From: Alphaproteobacteria bacterium
GTDB lineage: Bacteria; Pseudomonadota; Alphaproteobacteria; Micropepsales; Micropepsaceae
Direction: 5' to 3'
Length of the DNA stretch: 64,000 bases
NCBI GenBank assembly: GCA_023259375.1
Contig: JAHFQC010000009.1
Coordinates: forward strand, 1 to 64,000
In this document: positions 7,344 to 16,283 of the stretch, piece by piece
Numbering within the stretch: position 1 is the stretch's first letter
How the letters are laid out: each line of letters opens with the position of its first letter
Notes under the pieces: generated by a model
Database searches by the model: none
The model's input: the letters and a program-made list of their open reading frames with translations, nothing else
What the model was told of the DNA's origin: nothing
Translations under genes and position numbers: made by a program

Positions 7344-8579
7344 ATGACTTCCGAAATTGTTGTGATGAATCAACGCGCTATTGCACTCGCCGCGGATTCC
7401 GCGGTGACCCTGCTCGATAGCGGCAAGATCATCGTCCGCAACGATCAGAAGAAGCTGTTCAATCTCGCCGAAGGCTTGCCGGTCGGCGTCATGTTCTTCG
7501 GCGTCGCCGATCTGATGGGCCATCCCTGGGATGTGCTGATCGGGGATTATCGCGCCCGCGCCACGCCCACGGCGATGCGCCAACTCGGCGACTATGCCGA
7601 TAGCCTGTTCGCTCATCTCGAAAGCCTTGAAGGGTTCTTTCCGCCGTCGCGGCACAAGGATGAATACAAGCGGCTGCTGGCGTCGGTGCACCGCTTCATC
7701 TTCCGCTATGCCTATTACCTGCAGGAAACCGGCGTCGAAGGTCCCGACGAGGCCATCCTCGAACGCGCCATCGAACACGTCTGGAAGCGGTATCAGGCTT
7801 ATCCCGACGGCCGTCCACGCCCCGATCTCGCGTGTTTTCCGCCCGGTTTCGCGGCGGTTGTCGAACGCGATTACAACGACGCGATCTGCGATATCACCGG
7901 CTATTCGTTCAGTGCGTTTTCGCTGGCGCTCGAAGCCCGCAAGCGGCTGCGCGACATCGCGCTGTGGTGCGTGGTCAAGGACCTGTTCCTGGAAGACATC
8001 ACCGGGCTGGTGTTCGGCGGCTACAGCGACGAGCCTTATCCGGGAACGGTGACCTACACCGTGTCGGCGGTGATCGACGGGCATATCAAACGCGCCCGCT
8101 CGGAACAGACCGCCATCGATGGCGACATGCACGCCGCGATTTCGCTCTATGCCGACAGCGAGGCGAGTTACGCCTTCCTGCGCGGCGTCGATGTCGATCT
8201 GGAGGCGCGGATATACGGCGTTTTCCAGGCCGCCGCGGGCGAACTGGTCGACAACGTGATCGGCCGTTTCGGCGACATCGATCCAGCCCAGCGCGAGAGC
8301 ATCCGGCGCGAGGCGCAGGCCGAGCTGGTGCCGCAGGCGGTCGAGACCAGCTATGAGGCGATCAACGCCTATCAGCAGAAGACCTGCACCGATCCGGTTC
8401 TGGCGGTGATCGAGATTTCCACCCGCAACGATCTCGCCGAGACGGCGCACGACCTCGTCGACCTCAACATCCTCAAGAAGCGCATCACCGCCCAGAACCC
8501 CACCGTCGGCGGGGCGATCGATGTGGCGGTGATCAGCCGCGATACCGGGTTCACCTGGTGGAAACGGCAGGGAGCCTGA
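7344..8579 (+). CDS. Proteasome-like Ntn-hydrolase protein, function unknown
   Basis: A 411-residue cytoplasmic protein. Its first ~60 residues fit the proteasome beta fold: M-T-S-E-I-V-V, IALAADSAVTL, KKLFNL, then PVGVMFFGVADLMG. If Met1 is removed, Thr becomes residue 1, Asp falls at 17, Val-Thr at 20-21 exactly as in archaeal beta subunits (E17, V20, T21), and Lys before Leu-Phe lies three residues beyond the canonical Lys33. That supplies the Thr/Asp/Lys set of an N-terminal nucleophile hydrolase. Residues beyond ~200 are not recognised and make it about twice the size of HslV or beta subunits. The next gene follows after 2 bases. Fold is inferred by eye; activity and substrate are unknown. 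Confidence 0.6.
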   Translation: MTSEIVVMNQRAIALAADSAVTLLDSGKIIVRNDQKKLFNLAEGLPVGVMFFGVADLMGHPWDVLIGDYRARATPTAMRQLGDYADSLFAHLESLEGFFPPSRHKDEYKRLLASVHRFIFRYAYYLQETGVEGPDEAILERAIEHVWKRYQAYPDGRPRPDLACFPPGFAAVVERDYNDAICDITGYSFSAFSLALEARKRLRDIALWCVVKDLFLEDITGLVFGGYSDEPYPGTVTYTVSAVIDGHIKRARSEQTAIDGDMHAAISLYADSEASYAFLRGVDVDLEARIYGVFQAAAGELVDNVIGRFGDIDPAQRESIRREAQAELVPQAVETSYEAINAYQQKTCTDPVLAVIEISTRNDLAETAHDLVDLNILKKRITAQNPTVGGAIDVAVISRDTGFTWWKRQGA

Positions 8580-8581
8580 GC

Positions 8582-8953
8582 ATGAGCCGCTTTGCCGACA
8601 CCGCCGACCGCCTCGACCGTCTCATCGCCGACATCAAGGCCCGCCAGTGCGACGCCACCGGGGCGGGGCAGCAGCCGGCGCCGGTCCGCCCGCCGCCCGG
8701 CCAGCATCCCGACCAGGAGTGGCAACGAGCGTACGCGACCCGCACCATCCGGCTGCGCGGCCGCGGCGAAGCCGCCCCTGCGCTGATGCAATCTGTAGTC
8801 GCCCCGCCGGTGGAACTGCCGCAACCGCCGGAACCGCCGCCGGGAAAGCCGGTCGGCCCGGCACCCGCCACCGGTCACATCGGGGCCGCCCTCGGCAAGC
8901 CGGCCAAGAAGCGCGGCGTCCTGGCGCGGCTTTTCCGGGGGAGCGATCGTTAA
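8582..8953 (+). CDS. Small Pro-rich protein coupled to the Ntn-hydrolase
   Basis: A 123-residue protein whose ATG lies 2 bases after the Ntn-hydrolase stop, so the two are almost surely co-translated. Residues 1-25 form a charged helix (ADTADRLDRLIADIKARQ); the middle is disordered, with Pro-rich runs (PPVELPQPPEPPPGKP); the end is a basic amphipathic segment (KKRGVLARLFRG). No known domain, signal peptide or membrane helix is seen. It could be an adaptor, activator or substrate of the upstream protein. That is inferred from context only. Confidence 0.6.
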   Translation: MSRFADTADRLDRLIADIKARQCDATGAGQQPAPVRPPPGQHPDQEWQRAYATRTIRLRGRGEAAPALMQSVVAPPVELPQPPEPPPGKPVGPAPATGHIGAALGKPAKKRGVLARLFRGSDR

Positions 8954-9096
8954 CAGCGACGACAAAAGGCTGGCGTAACCGGCCGTCCTATGGGCTATTC
9001 TGGCGGCCAACAGGAAGGGCACCGGGCGCAGCCGCACCCGGCCAGGATGAGTTGCGCGACTCGTCGGACGACGCGCACCCTTGAAGAGGAACAACC

Positions 9097-9657
9097 ATGC
9101 GTCTTGCACTGATTTTGGCGGTCCTGCTGGCGGCAACGGCGGTCCACGCAAACGCCGCGGACCCCAAGAGCGACCCCAGGCTCTCGCCGCAGGCCAACCA
9201 GGCCTTCCTGGCCGCTTGGGACAAGGCCCACGTCGGCAAGCCCGGCGCGGTGATCAAGCCCTCGGGCCTGCGCTATCAGATCCTGAAGAACGGTTTCGGC
9301 TGGCGGCCGCGCGCGATCGACTACGTGACGGTCTACTACACCGGCAAACTGATCAACGGCGAAACCTTTGACGGCACGGAAGACGGCATGCCGGTCCGCT
9401 TCAAGGTGAACAGCCTGATCTCGGGCTGGTCCGAGGCGCTGACGCTAATGAAGGTCGGCGACCGCTGGCAGATCGTGATCCCGTACAAGCTCGGCTACGG
9501 CGAGGCCGGTTCGCCCCCGTCGATCCCGCCGATGCAGACGCTTGTATTCGAGGTCGAACTGTTGAAGGTCACGCCGCCGCGGCTGCGGCCCGCCGATCCC
9601 AATAGTCCCGACGACAAGCGCGCCGGTGAAGACATGGGACCGGACGACGGCAACTAG
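9097..9657 (+). CDS. Exported FKBP-type peptidyl-prolyl isomerase
   Basis: A 186-residue protein with a Sec signal peptide (cleavage near AHANA-AD, residue ~20) and an FKBP domain at about 45-165: PSGLRYQIL, VTVYYTGKLINGETFD, ISGWSEALTLMKVGDRWQIVIP, LGYGEAGSPPSIPP and LVFEVELL. It should catalyse proline isomerisation during folding in the periplasm. The C-terminal 20 residues are acidic and Pro-rich. A GAGGAA site precedes the ATG. The glucan synthase starts only 3 bases after its stop, so the two genes are co-transcribed. Confidence 0.9.
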   Translation: MRLALILAVLLAATAVHANAADPKSDPRLSPQANQAFLAAWDKAHVGKPGAVIKPSGLRYQILKNGFGWRPRAIDYVTVYYTGKLINGETFDGTEDGMPVRFKVNSLISGWSEALTLMKVGDRWQIVIPYKLGYGEAGSPPSIPPMQTLVFEVELLKVTPPRLRPADPNSPDDKRAGEDMGPDDGN

Positions 9658-9660
9658 ACC

Positions 9661-12300
9661 GTGATCGCTAAGCTGGCTCAGATACTGCGCAGCCGCGGCG
9701 GAGCGGTGCGTATTGCGCTCGCGTTGCTGCTGGTCGTTTCGGCCAGTGCCTTGTTCTGGGCCAGCCGCGACTACTCCGTGATCGCGCCCGAATGGGACGG
9801 TCTGGTGCGCGGCGTCACCTATTATCCGAGCCACACCTACGACAGCGAACAGCTCAAGCACGTGCCGCCCGAGCGCATCGATGCGGACATGGAGCAGCTG
9901 GCGCATTTTACCGGCCACGTCCGCACCTACACGGTGAATTACGGCCTCGATAAGGTGCCGGAAATCGCTCGCCGCTACGGGCTGACCGTGTCGGTCGGTA
10001 TCTGGATCGGCGCCGATCTCGACAAGAACGAAATCGAGATCGAGAAGGCCCTGGCGGCGATCCTGGCCAACCGCCGCGTGGTCGACCGTGTCATCGTCGG
10101 CAATGAATCGTTGATGCGCGGCGACGTCACCGACGACCAGCTCATCGGCTACATCAAACGCGTGCGCCACGCACTGCCGGCCCGCATCAAGGTGACGACG
10201 GCGGAGACGTGGTCGACCTGGCTGATGCACGACGCCGTCGGCCAGTATTGCGACGTGATCTTTGTCCACCTGCTGCCGTACTGGGAAGGCGCCGACATCC
10301 GCGGCTCGATGGGCTTCCTGCAAGGCGCCTACAATCACGTCGCCGACGAATTCCCCGACAAGCCCATCGTGATCGGCGAGGTCGGCTGGCCGAGCCAGGG
10401 TTGGAACCACGGCAATGCCGATGCCTCGCTCGCCAATCAGGCCTATTTCATCCGCAACTTCGCCCAGCTCGCGCTCGACAAGGGTTACGACTACTACATC
10501 GTCGAAGCCTACGATCAGCCCTGGAAAGCGGCGATCGAGACCAAGGGCGGCGGGGTGGGTGCCTATTGGGGCCTGTTCAACGTCGAAAGCCAGCCGAAAT
10601 TCAATTTCACCGGCGCGGTGCGCTCGTTCCCCGAATGGCGCAAGTACACGGCGTTTGCGGGCATCTTCTCGCTGCTGCTGGGCCTGATCATTCTCGGCCG
10701 TATGCCGCGCGTGCGCTCGACCGGCTACGTCGTGATGGGCGGACTGGTGGCGCTGGTAACGACGGGCATTCTCTTGCTGATCGATGCGGTGACGCTCAAC
10801 TACATCGAGCCGGCCAACATCGCGATGATCCTGGCGATGAGCCCGCTGGTGCTGCTGGCCTCGATCGTCATCCTCACCGAGGGCGTCGAACTCGCCTCGG
10901 CGCTGTGGCGGGTGGAAAAGCGGCTGGTGCGGGCGACGATCCCGGAGAAGGCGCCGATGGTATCGGTGCACGTGCCTTGCTACAACGAGCCGCCGGACAT
11001 GCTGATCGAGACGCTGAACGCGCTGGCGAAGCTCGATTACGAGAATTTCGAGGTCATCGTCCTCGACAACAACACGCCCGATGAAGAGAACTGGAAACCC
11101 GTTGAAGCCCATTGCGCCACGCTGGGACCGCGCTTCCGCTTCTTCCATTTCGACAATGTGAAAGGCTTCAAGGCAGGCGCCCTCAACATCGCGACCGAAG
11201 TCACCCATCCGGAAGCGAAATACATTGCGGTGATCGACAGCGACTATCATGTCGATCCCAACTGGATGCGGCTGACGCTGCCGTATTTTGCCGACGAACG
11301 CATCGCCATCGTGCAGGGCCCGCAGGATTATCGCGACGCCCCCGAAAGCCTGTTCAAGGCGATGTGCTACGAGGAATACCGCGGCTTCTTCCAGATCGGC
11401 ATGGTCGAGCGCAACGAAAGCGATGCCATCATCCAGCACGGCACCATGACCATCGTGCGCAAGGACAAGCTGATCGAAGTCGGCGGCTGGGCGACGTGGT
11501 GCATTACCGAAGATACCGAACTCGGCCTGCGCTTATTCGAAGCCGGTTACGGCGCCGCCTATCTGCCGATGTCGATGGGCAAGGGCCTGATCCCCGACAC
11601 GCTGAAATCGTTCCAGGCGCAGCGCTATCGCTGGGTCTACGGCGCCATGCAGATCATGAAGCGCCATGCCGGCGCGATCTTCGGCGGCTCGACCAAGCTC
11701 AGTTGGGCGCAGCGTTATCACTTCTTCTCCGGCTGGCTGCCGTGGCTGTCCGACGGGCTCGGGATGATCGTCACCTTCGTGGCGTTGGTGTGGAGCTTCG
11801 CGATGTGGGCGGCGCCGCGTTATGTCGACGTGCCGATGCCGGTCTTATCCGCCGCCGCGCTGGCGCTGTTCGCCGCGAAAATGCTGAAGACGCTTCTGCT
11901 CTATCCCTCGAAAGTGCGCTCCGGCATGCGCGGCGCGCTGATGGCCTCCATAGCAGGCTTGTCGCTGACCCATGTCGTCGCCAAAGCGGTGTGGAGCGGC
12001 ATCTTCACCAGCGGCGTCGGCTTCTTTCGCACCCCCAAATGCGCCGACGAGGCGATGCTGAGCCAGGCACTGCGCAGCGTATGGCAGGAAACCACGCTGC
12101 TCGGATTCTGCATCCTGGCGATCATTTCGGTGATGGAAACCGGCCGCTTCGACGACCCCGCCGCGTGGCTCTGGATCATCATGCTGGTGGTGCAGAGCTT
12201 GCCCTACGCCGCGACCGTGGTGACCGCCGCCGTCTCCGCTCGCGGCCTGGCGAAGGACCGCACCACGCCGGCATTACCCCAAACGGTCATCCCCAGCTAA
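9661..12300 (+). CDS. GH17-GT2 membrane beta-glucan synthase (NdvB-like)
   Basis: An 879-residue fusion starting at GTG 9661. After a membrane anchor (residues 17-34) comes a GH17-like domain (about 48-310) with VGNES (acid/base Glu149) and IGEVGWPSQGW (nucleophile Glu240), presumably periplasmic. Three membrane helices (about 325-415) lead to a processive GT2 domain: VPCYNEPPDM, IDSDYHVDP, TEDTELGLRL and QRYRW (Q-x-x-R-W), followed by C-terminal membrane helices. This layout matches Bradyrhizobium NdvB, which makes cyclic beta-1,3/1,6-glucan: the GT2 part elongates from UDP-glucose and the GH17 part may branch or cyclise. The product here is inferred. Confidence 0.85.
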   Translation: MIAKLAQILRSRGGAVRIALALLLVVSASALFWASRDYSVIAPEWDGLVRGVTYYPSHTYDSEQLKHVPPERIDADMEQLAHFTGHVRTYTVNYGLDKVPEIARRYGLTVSVGIWIGADLDKNEIEIEKALAAILANRRVVDRVIVGNESLMRGDVTDDQLIGYIKRVRHALPARIKVTTAETWSTWLMHDAVGQYCDVIFVHLLPYWEGADIRGSMGFLQGAYNHVADEFPDKPIVIGEVGWPSQGWNHGNADASLANQAYFIRNFAQLALDKGYDYYIVEAYDQPWKAAIETKGGGVGAYWGLFNVESQPKFNFTGAVRSFPEWRKYTAFAGIFSLLLGLIILGRMPRVRSTGYVVMGGLVALVTTGILLLIDAVTLNYIEPANIAMILAMSPLVLLASIVILTEGVELASALWRVEKRLVRATIPEKAPMVSVHVPCYNEPPDMLIETLNALAKLDYENFEVIVLDNNTPDEENWKPVEAHCATLGPRFRFFHFDNVKGFKAGALNIATEVTHPEAKYIAVIDSDYHVDPNWMRLTLPYFADERIAIVQGPQDYRDAPESLFKAMCYEEYRGFFQIGMVERNESDAIIQHGTMTIVRKDKLIEVGGWATWCITEDTELGLRLFEAGYGAAYLPMSMGKGLIPDTLKSFQAQRYRWVYGAMQIMKRHAGAIFGGSTKLSWAQRYHFFSGWLPWLSDGLGMIVTFVALVWSFAMWAAPRYVDVPMPVLSAAALALFAAKMLKTLLLYPSKVRSGMRGALMASIAGLSLTHVVAKAVWSGIFTSGVGFFRTPKCADEAMLSQALRSVWQETTLLGFCILAIISVMETGRFDDPAAWLWIIMLVVQSLPYAATVVTAAVSARGLAKDRTTPALPQTVIPS

Positions 12301-12313
12301 GCAAACGCGCGGC

Positions 12314-13075
12314 TTATTTCTCTGCCTCGAACCCATACTTGACGAAAATCGCGCGTGCCTCGCGGCCTTCGAGGAAAGCGAGAAACGCTTTCGCCTCCGG
12401 TCGCGCGTCCTTGGTCAGCGCCACGGGATAAACGATCGGCGGATGGGTTTTGGCGGGGAAGGTGTCGACGATCTTCACTTTCGGTTCGGCCAGCGCATCG
12501 GTCTTGTAGACGATGCCGAGCGGCGTTTCTCCACGCGCGACATAGGCCAGCGCCACGCGTACGTTCTCGGCCGAGGCGAGTTTGCTTTCGACCGCGGGCC
12601 ACACGCCGAGCGCCGTGAGTGAGGCTTTGGCGTATTTGCCTGCAGGCACCGATGTTGGATCGGCCACCGCCAGCCGCCCGCTTTTCAGCGCGCCCACGAG
12701 ATCAAATTTCGGTGTGATCTTCAGCGTCACCGGCGCGGCCGCAGGTGCGATCAGCACCAATTGGCTGGACAGCAGCGTTTTGCGGTTGGCGGACTGGATT
12801 AGACCCTTTTTGTCGAGATAATCCATCCAATCGGCATCGGCCGACATGAATACGTCGGCGCCCGGCGAGGCCTCAATCTGGCGCGCCAGCACTGACGAAG
12901 CGGCGAACGAGAATGTCACCGTCTTGCCGGTCTGCTTCTGATAGGCCGCAGCGATTTCGGGCAAGGCCGTGCTGAGCGATGCGGCCGCGAACATGGTGAC
13001 GTCGGCGGCCCAGGCGGTGCCGGACACGGCCATCGCCGTGATTATCACCGACAAGTATTTCGCGAGTCTGCGCAT
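12314..13075 (-). CDS. modA: Molybdate-binding periplasmic protein
   Basis: A 253-residue ABC-transporter solute receptor with a signal peptide (MRRLAKYLSVIITAMAVSGTAWA). ModA features: MFAAASLSTALPEIA with the oxyanion-binding Ser residues, FSFAASSVLARQIE, GADVFMSADADWMDYL, and LGIVYKTDA. It delivers molybdate or tungstate to the ModBC permease. No modB or modC is adjacent, so the permease must be elsewhere or this receptor is an orphan. It is convergent with the glucan synthase, the two stops being about 14 bases apart. Confidence 0.88.
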   Translation of the reverse strand: MRRLAKYLSVIITAMAVSGTAWAADVTMFAAASLSTALPEIAAAYQKQTGKTVTFSFAASSVLARQIEASPGADVFMSADADWMDYLDKKGLIQSANRKTLLSSQLVLIAPAAAPVTLKITPKFDLVGALKSGRLAVADPTSVPAGKYAKASLTALGVWPAVESKLASAENVRVALAYVARGETPLGIVYKTDALAEPKVKIVDTFPAKTHPPIVYPVALTKDARPEAKAFLAFLEGREARAIFVKYGFEAEK

Positions 13076-13250
13076 CGAGCCCTCCGTATCGGACGTCCAG
13101 CGGACACTATCGCTGCAGCCGGTGTCAACGGCGCGACAGTGTCGTTGATATGCGACGCGTGCTTAAAACTTGATCAGAGGCCGGAGTTCTTCAGACGGCC
13201 ATAGGCGCGCCGCTGCGCAAGATTACGGCAGCGCATCAAGGTCGCACCGC

Positions 13251-14648
13251 TCAATCGGGGATCAGCTTGCCCGGATTTAAGATGCTCTTGGGATCGAAGG
13301 TGCGCTTCAGGGTGCGCATCATCTCGACTTCGGTCGCGCTCTTGTAGCGCTTGAGGGCCGCGCGTTTCATGATGCCGACGCCGTGTTCGGCGCTGAACGA
13401 ACCGCCATGCTCGTGCACGATGTCATGCACGATCTGCTGGATTTCGTCCCAATGCGCCAGATAGGCCTTGGCGTCGCCGCCACGCGCCATTTGGAAATTG
13501 AAATGCAGATTGCCGTCGCCGAGATGGCCGAACGGAACGGGGCGCGCTTCCGGCAGGCGATGGCCCACTGCGGTGACGGCGGTGGCGATGAAGTCGGCGG
13601 CGGCGCTCACCGGCACCGAGACATCGTGCTTCAGCGATGGGCCTTCCGCCTTCTGCGCCTCCGACATGGACTCGCGCAGATTCCACAGCGCGGCCCGCTG
13701 CGTTTCGCTGGAGGCAATCGCCGCATCGGCCGCCGCGCCGTCTTCCAGCGCCTTTTCCAGCGCGCTCTCGAACACGGCACCGATGCCTTTGATGCCGGAC
13801 GCTTCGCACAACACATACCAGGGCGAGGGTTCCGCCAGCGGATCGCGCGCGCCGGCGACGTGCTCCAGCACCAGATCAAGCCCGTTGCGGCTCATCAGTT
13901 CGAAGGCGTTGAGGAGGCCATTGGTGTGGTGTTGCAGGATGGCGAGCAAAGCTGTGGCCGCGTGCACATCCGGCACCGCCACGAACGCGGTGGCGCGCTC
14001 TTCCGGCTTGGGGAACAATTTGATCGCCGCGCCGGTGATGATGCCCAGCGTGCCTTCGGCGCCGATGAAAAGCTGTTTCAGGTCGTAGCCGGTGTTGTCC
14101 TTGCGCAGGGTGCGCAACAGGTCGAGCTTCTTGCCGTCGGCGAGCACGACTTCGAGACCCAAAATCTGCTCGCGCATCATACCGTAACGCAGCACGTTGA
14201 CGCCGCCGGCATTGGTGGAGATCAATCCGCCAAGCGTGGTGGTGCCTTCCGACGCCAAGCTCAGCGCCAGCATCAGACCGGCATCGTCGGCCGCCTTCTG
14301 CGCATTGGCGAGCACGACGCCCGCATCGGCCACCAAACTCGCGTCCTTGGCGTCGACATTGCGGATCGCGTTCATCCGCGAGAGCGTGATGAGGATTTCG
14401 TTGTTGAACGGAATCTGCGCCCCGACCAGACCGGTATTGCCGCCTTGCGGCACCACCGCCGTATTGGTGGCGTGGCACAACGCCATGATGGCGGAGACTT
14501 CCTGCGTCGAGGCGGGCTTCAAGAGCAGCGGCGACTTGCCGGTGTATTTGCTGCGCCATTCTTCGAGGTGTGGCGCAATCTCGGCGGGATCTTCCGAAAA
14601 GCCTTTGGCGCCGACGATGGATTTTAATTGGGCGAAGACGTCAGACAT
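13251..14648 (-). CDS. FAD-linked D-2-hydroxyacid dehydrogenase (GlcD/D2HGDH type)
   Basis: A 465-residue flavoprotein of the FAD_binding_4 / FAD-oxidase_C family. The N-terminal PCMH domain carries VVPQGGNTGLVGAQIP for FAD binding and a long Gly-rich segment (ISTNAGGVNVLRYG); the C-terminal part has FGHLGDGNLHFN and EHGVGIMKR, metal/substrate-binding motifs of D-lactate and D-2-hydroxyglutarate dehydrogenases. It oxidises a D-2-hydroxyacid to the 2-oxoacid; the substrate cannot be fixed by reading. Its start overlaps the end of tsaC by 8 bases, so both are in one operon. Confidence 0.88.
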   Translation of the reverse strand: MSDVFAQLKSIVGAKGFSEDPAEIAPHLEEWRSKYTGKSPLLLKPASTQEVSAIMALCHATNTAVVPQGGNTGLVGAQIPFNNEILITLSRMNAIRNVDAKDASLVADAGVVLANAQKAADDAGLMLALSLASEGTTTLGGLISTNAGGVNVLRYGMMREQILGLEVVLADGKKLDLLRTLRKDNTGYDLKQLFIGAEGTLGIITGAAIKLFPKPEERATAFVAVPDVHAATALLAILQHHTNGLLNAFELMSRNGLDLVLEHVAGARDPLAEPSPWYVLCEASGIKGIGAVFESALEKALEDGAAADAAIASSETQRAALWNLRESMSEAQKAEGPSLKHDVSVPVSAAADFIATAVTAVGHRLPEARPVPFGHLGDGNLHFNFQMARGGDAKAYLAHWDEIQQIVHDIVHEHGGSFSAEHGVGIMKRAALKRYKSATEVEMMRTLKRTFDPKSILNPGKLIPD

Positions 14649-15600
14649 GGGTGCCTCGCGGCGCCGCAGCGCGTTTCAGACGGTCGTTGATGGCTTCGCC
14701 CAGCCCGATGAACGGGATCGGCATCACGGCAATCGCTTCAGTCTCGCTATCGAGCGCCCGCAGCATGGCGAAAAGATGGGCGGCGGCTTCAGCGAGATCG
14801 CCTTTGCGGCTGAGATTGATCGCATCGGCGGGCGCATCGGGGCCGAAGCCGAGCAACTTCTCGCCCGGCTCGGCAACGTTCGCATTAAGGCGCACGCGGG
14901 CATGCGGCGCGTAATGGCTGGTCAGCATGCCGGGCGAGGTCACCGGTCCACCGGACACCGGCGCGGCAAGGGGGCCGACGATCTTCTCGATCGCTTCGCG
15001 CGGCGCGCCGCCGGGACGCAGCATCACGGCGCCGTCCGGGCCGAATCCGATCACGGTGGATTCAACGCCGATAGCGGTTTCGCCGCCGTCGAAAATGAGG
15101 ATCTTGTTGCCGAAGCCCTCGGCCACATGCCGCGCACTGGTCGGGCTGACCGTTCCCGACGGATTGGCGCTCGGGGCGGCCAGCGGCACGCTGGCAGCGG
15201 CGATCAGGGCTTGGGCAATCGGATGGGCCGGGCAGCGCATCGCCACCGTATCGAGCCCGGCGCTGACCAGCAGCGACAGCGGCGTATCGGCCCGGCGCGG
15301 CAATACCAGCGTTAATGGTCCCGGCCAGAACGCCTCCGCCAGCGCCACAGCGGCGTCGGAGAATTGCACATGCTCGGCCGCCTGTGCTTGGCCTTGCACA
15401 TGCACGATCAGCGGATTGAACCGCGGCCGGCCCTTGAGCGCAAAAATGCTGGCAACCGCTTCGCCATTGGTGGCATCGGCGCCGAGGCCGTAGACGGTCT
15501 CGGTCGGAAATGCGACGAGGGCGCCCGCCCGCAACCGCCGTCCGCCTTCGGCAAGCGCGGCGGCATCGGCAGGGCGGACACTGGAAACATCAATCGACAT
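14641..15600 (-). CDS. tsaC: L-threonylcarbamoyladenylate synthase
   Basis: A 319-residue Sua5-type protein that makes threonylcarbamoyl-AMP for the t6A modification of ANN-decoding tRNAs. The YrdC domain shows ALVAFPTETVYGLGADATN, KGRPRFNPLIVH, FWPGPLTLVL and APSANPSGTVSPTSA. The length and a C-terminal segment with GMLTSHYAPHARV indicate the longer Sua5 architecture rather than the short TsaC. It is the first gene of a two-gene operon with the FAD-linked dehydrogenase. A 43-bp palindrome begins 14 bases upstream of its start. Confidence 0.92.
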   Translation of the reverse strand: MSIDVSSVRPADAAALAEGGRRLRAGALVAFPTETVYGLGADATNGEAVASIFALKGRPRFNPLIVHVQGQAQAAEHVQFSDAAVALAEAFWPGPLTLVLPRRADTPLSLLVSAGLDTVAMRCPAHPIAQALIAAASVPLAAPSANPSGTVSPTSARHVAEGFGNKILIFDGGETAIGVESTVIGFGPDGAVMLRPGGAPREAIEKIVGPLAAPVSGGPVTSPGMLTSHYAPHARVRLNANVAEPGEKLLGFGPDAPADAINLSRKGDLAEAAAHLFAMLRALDSETEAIAVMPIPFIGLGEAINDRLKRAAAPRGTHV

Positions 15601-15614
15601 GCGGGCAATCTAGA

Positions 15615-15657
15615 GCGCTTCCCGAAAAGTGGGAACCGGTTTTCGGAACGGAAGCGC
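15615..15657. repeat. 43-bp palindromic repeat, copy 2
   Basis: A nested palindrome: gcgcttcc (15615-15622) pairs with ggaagcgc (15650-15657), and cgaaaa pairs with ttttcg inside, around AACCGGTT. It matches the element at 3784-3826 in length and pattern and likewise lies just upstream of a minus-strand start codon (tsaC at 15600). Repeats of this type are common in Rhizobiales-like genomes. Confidence 0.7.
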
Positions 15658-15695
15658 GACAAAAAAAGCCCCTTATTGCCCCTCGGCGCAAGGAT

Positions 15696-16283
15696 TCAGA
15701 CGCCGCTCCTCAGTCGCGTTCCCGGCAGCATGCGGATCAGCACGTTATCCTTGCGCACGAGGTGATGGTAAAAGCCCGCCGCGATATGGCACGGCACCAG
15801 CACGATCATCGCCCAGCCAAGCACGACGTGGATCGTTTCGAACGTCTCGTGCCACTGGTGGCTTCCGGCTTTGTCGAGACCGGCGAAACCGGGGAAGGCC
15901 GGCCATTTGAAGAACCCGAACCACGACGGCGTGAAGTGGTTTGCCGACACCATCAGCCAGCCGGCCAGCGGGATCGCGACCATCAGGAAATAGAGCAGGT
16001 GATGCGTCGCCGCGCCGGAAACGCGGATCCATCGGTTGAGGCCTTGCGGCGGCGGCGGCAACGGATTCATCCAGCGCCAGATGAGCCGCAGAATGCTCAG
16101 TACAAGGACGGTCAGGCCGAGCGCCATGTGGAATTGCATCATCGCCATGGCGGTGGGGCTGCGTCCTTCCGGCACCGTCAGGATCACGATGATGTTGGTG
16201 ATGATCGCGATCGCGATCAGCCAATGCAGTGTCATGGCGACGACGCCGTAACGTGATGGCCGGTCGAGGACGGGAGTGTTCAT
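15696..16283 (-). CDS. Cytochrome b561
   Basis: A 195-residue four-helix membrane protein of the prokaryotic di-haem cytochrome b561 family, which passes electrons from the quinone pool. Landmarks: YGVVAMTLHWLIAIAI in helix 1, FHMALGLTVLVLSILRLIWR, HHLLYFLMVAIPLAGWLM, and WHETFETIHVVLGWAMI with HIAAGFYHH before the C-terminal RKDNVLIRML. The His residues in these helices are the expected haem ligands. It is probably a single-gene unit; its 3' end lies about 40 bases from the palindromic repeat. Confidence 0.9.
   Translation of the reverse strand: MNTPVLDRPSRYGVVAMTLHWLIAIAIITNIIVILTVPEGRSPTAMAMMQFHMALGLTVLVLSILRLIWRWMNPLPPPPQGLNRWIRVSGAATHHLLYFLMVAIPLAGWLMVSANHFTPSWFGFFKWPAFPGFAGLDKAGSHQWHETFETIHVVLGWAMIVLVPCHIAAGFYHHLVRKDNVLIRMLPGTRLRSGV

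Noticed and set aside
9445..11439. Long minus-strand open frame opposite the FKBP and glucan synthase genes
   Set aside because: An antisense shadow caused by high GC at third positions; His/Arg/Asp-rich with no domain, while the plus strand encodes clear families.
13383..14627. 414-codon plus-strand frame opposite the FAD-linked dehydrogenase
   Set aside because: Shadow of a gene with strong motifs; composition typical of reverse-strand GC-rich frames.
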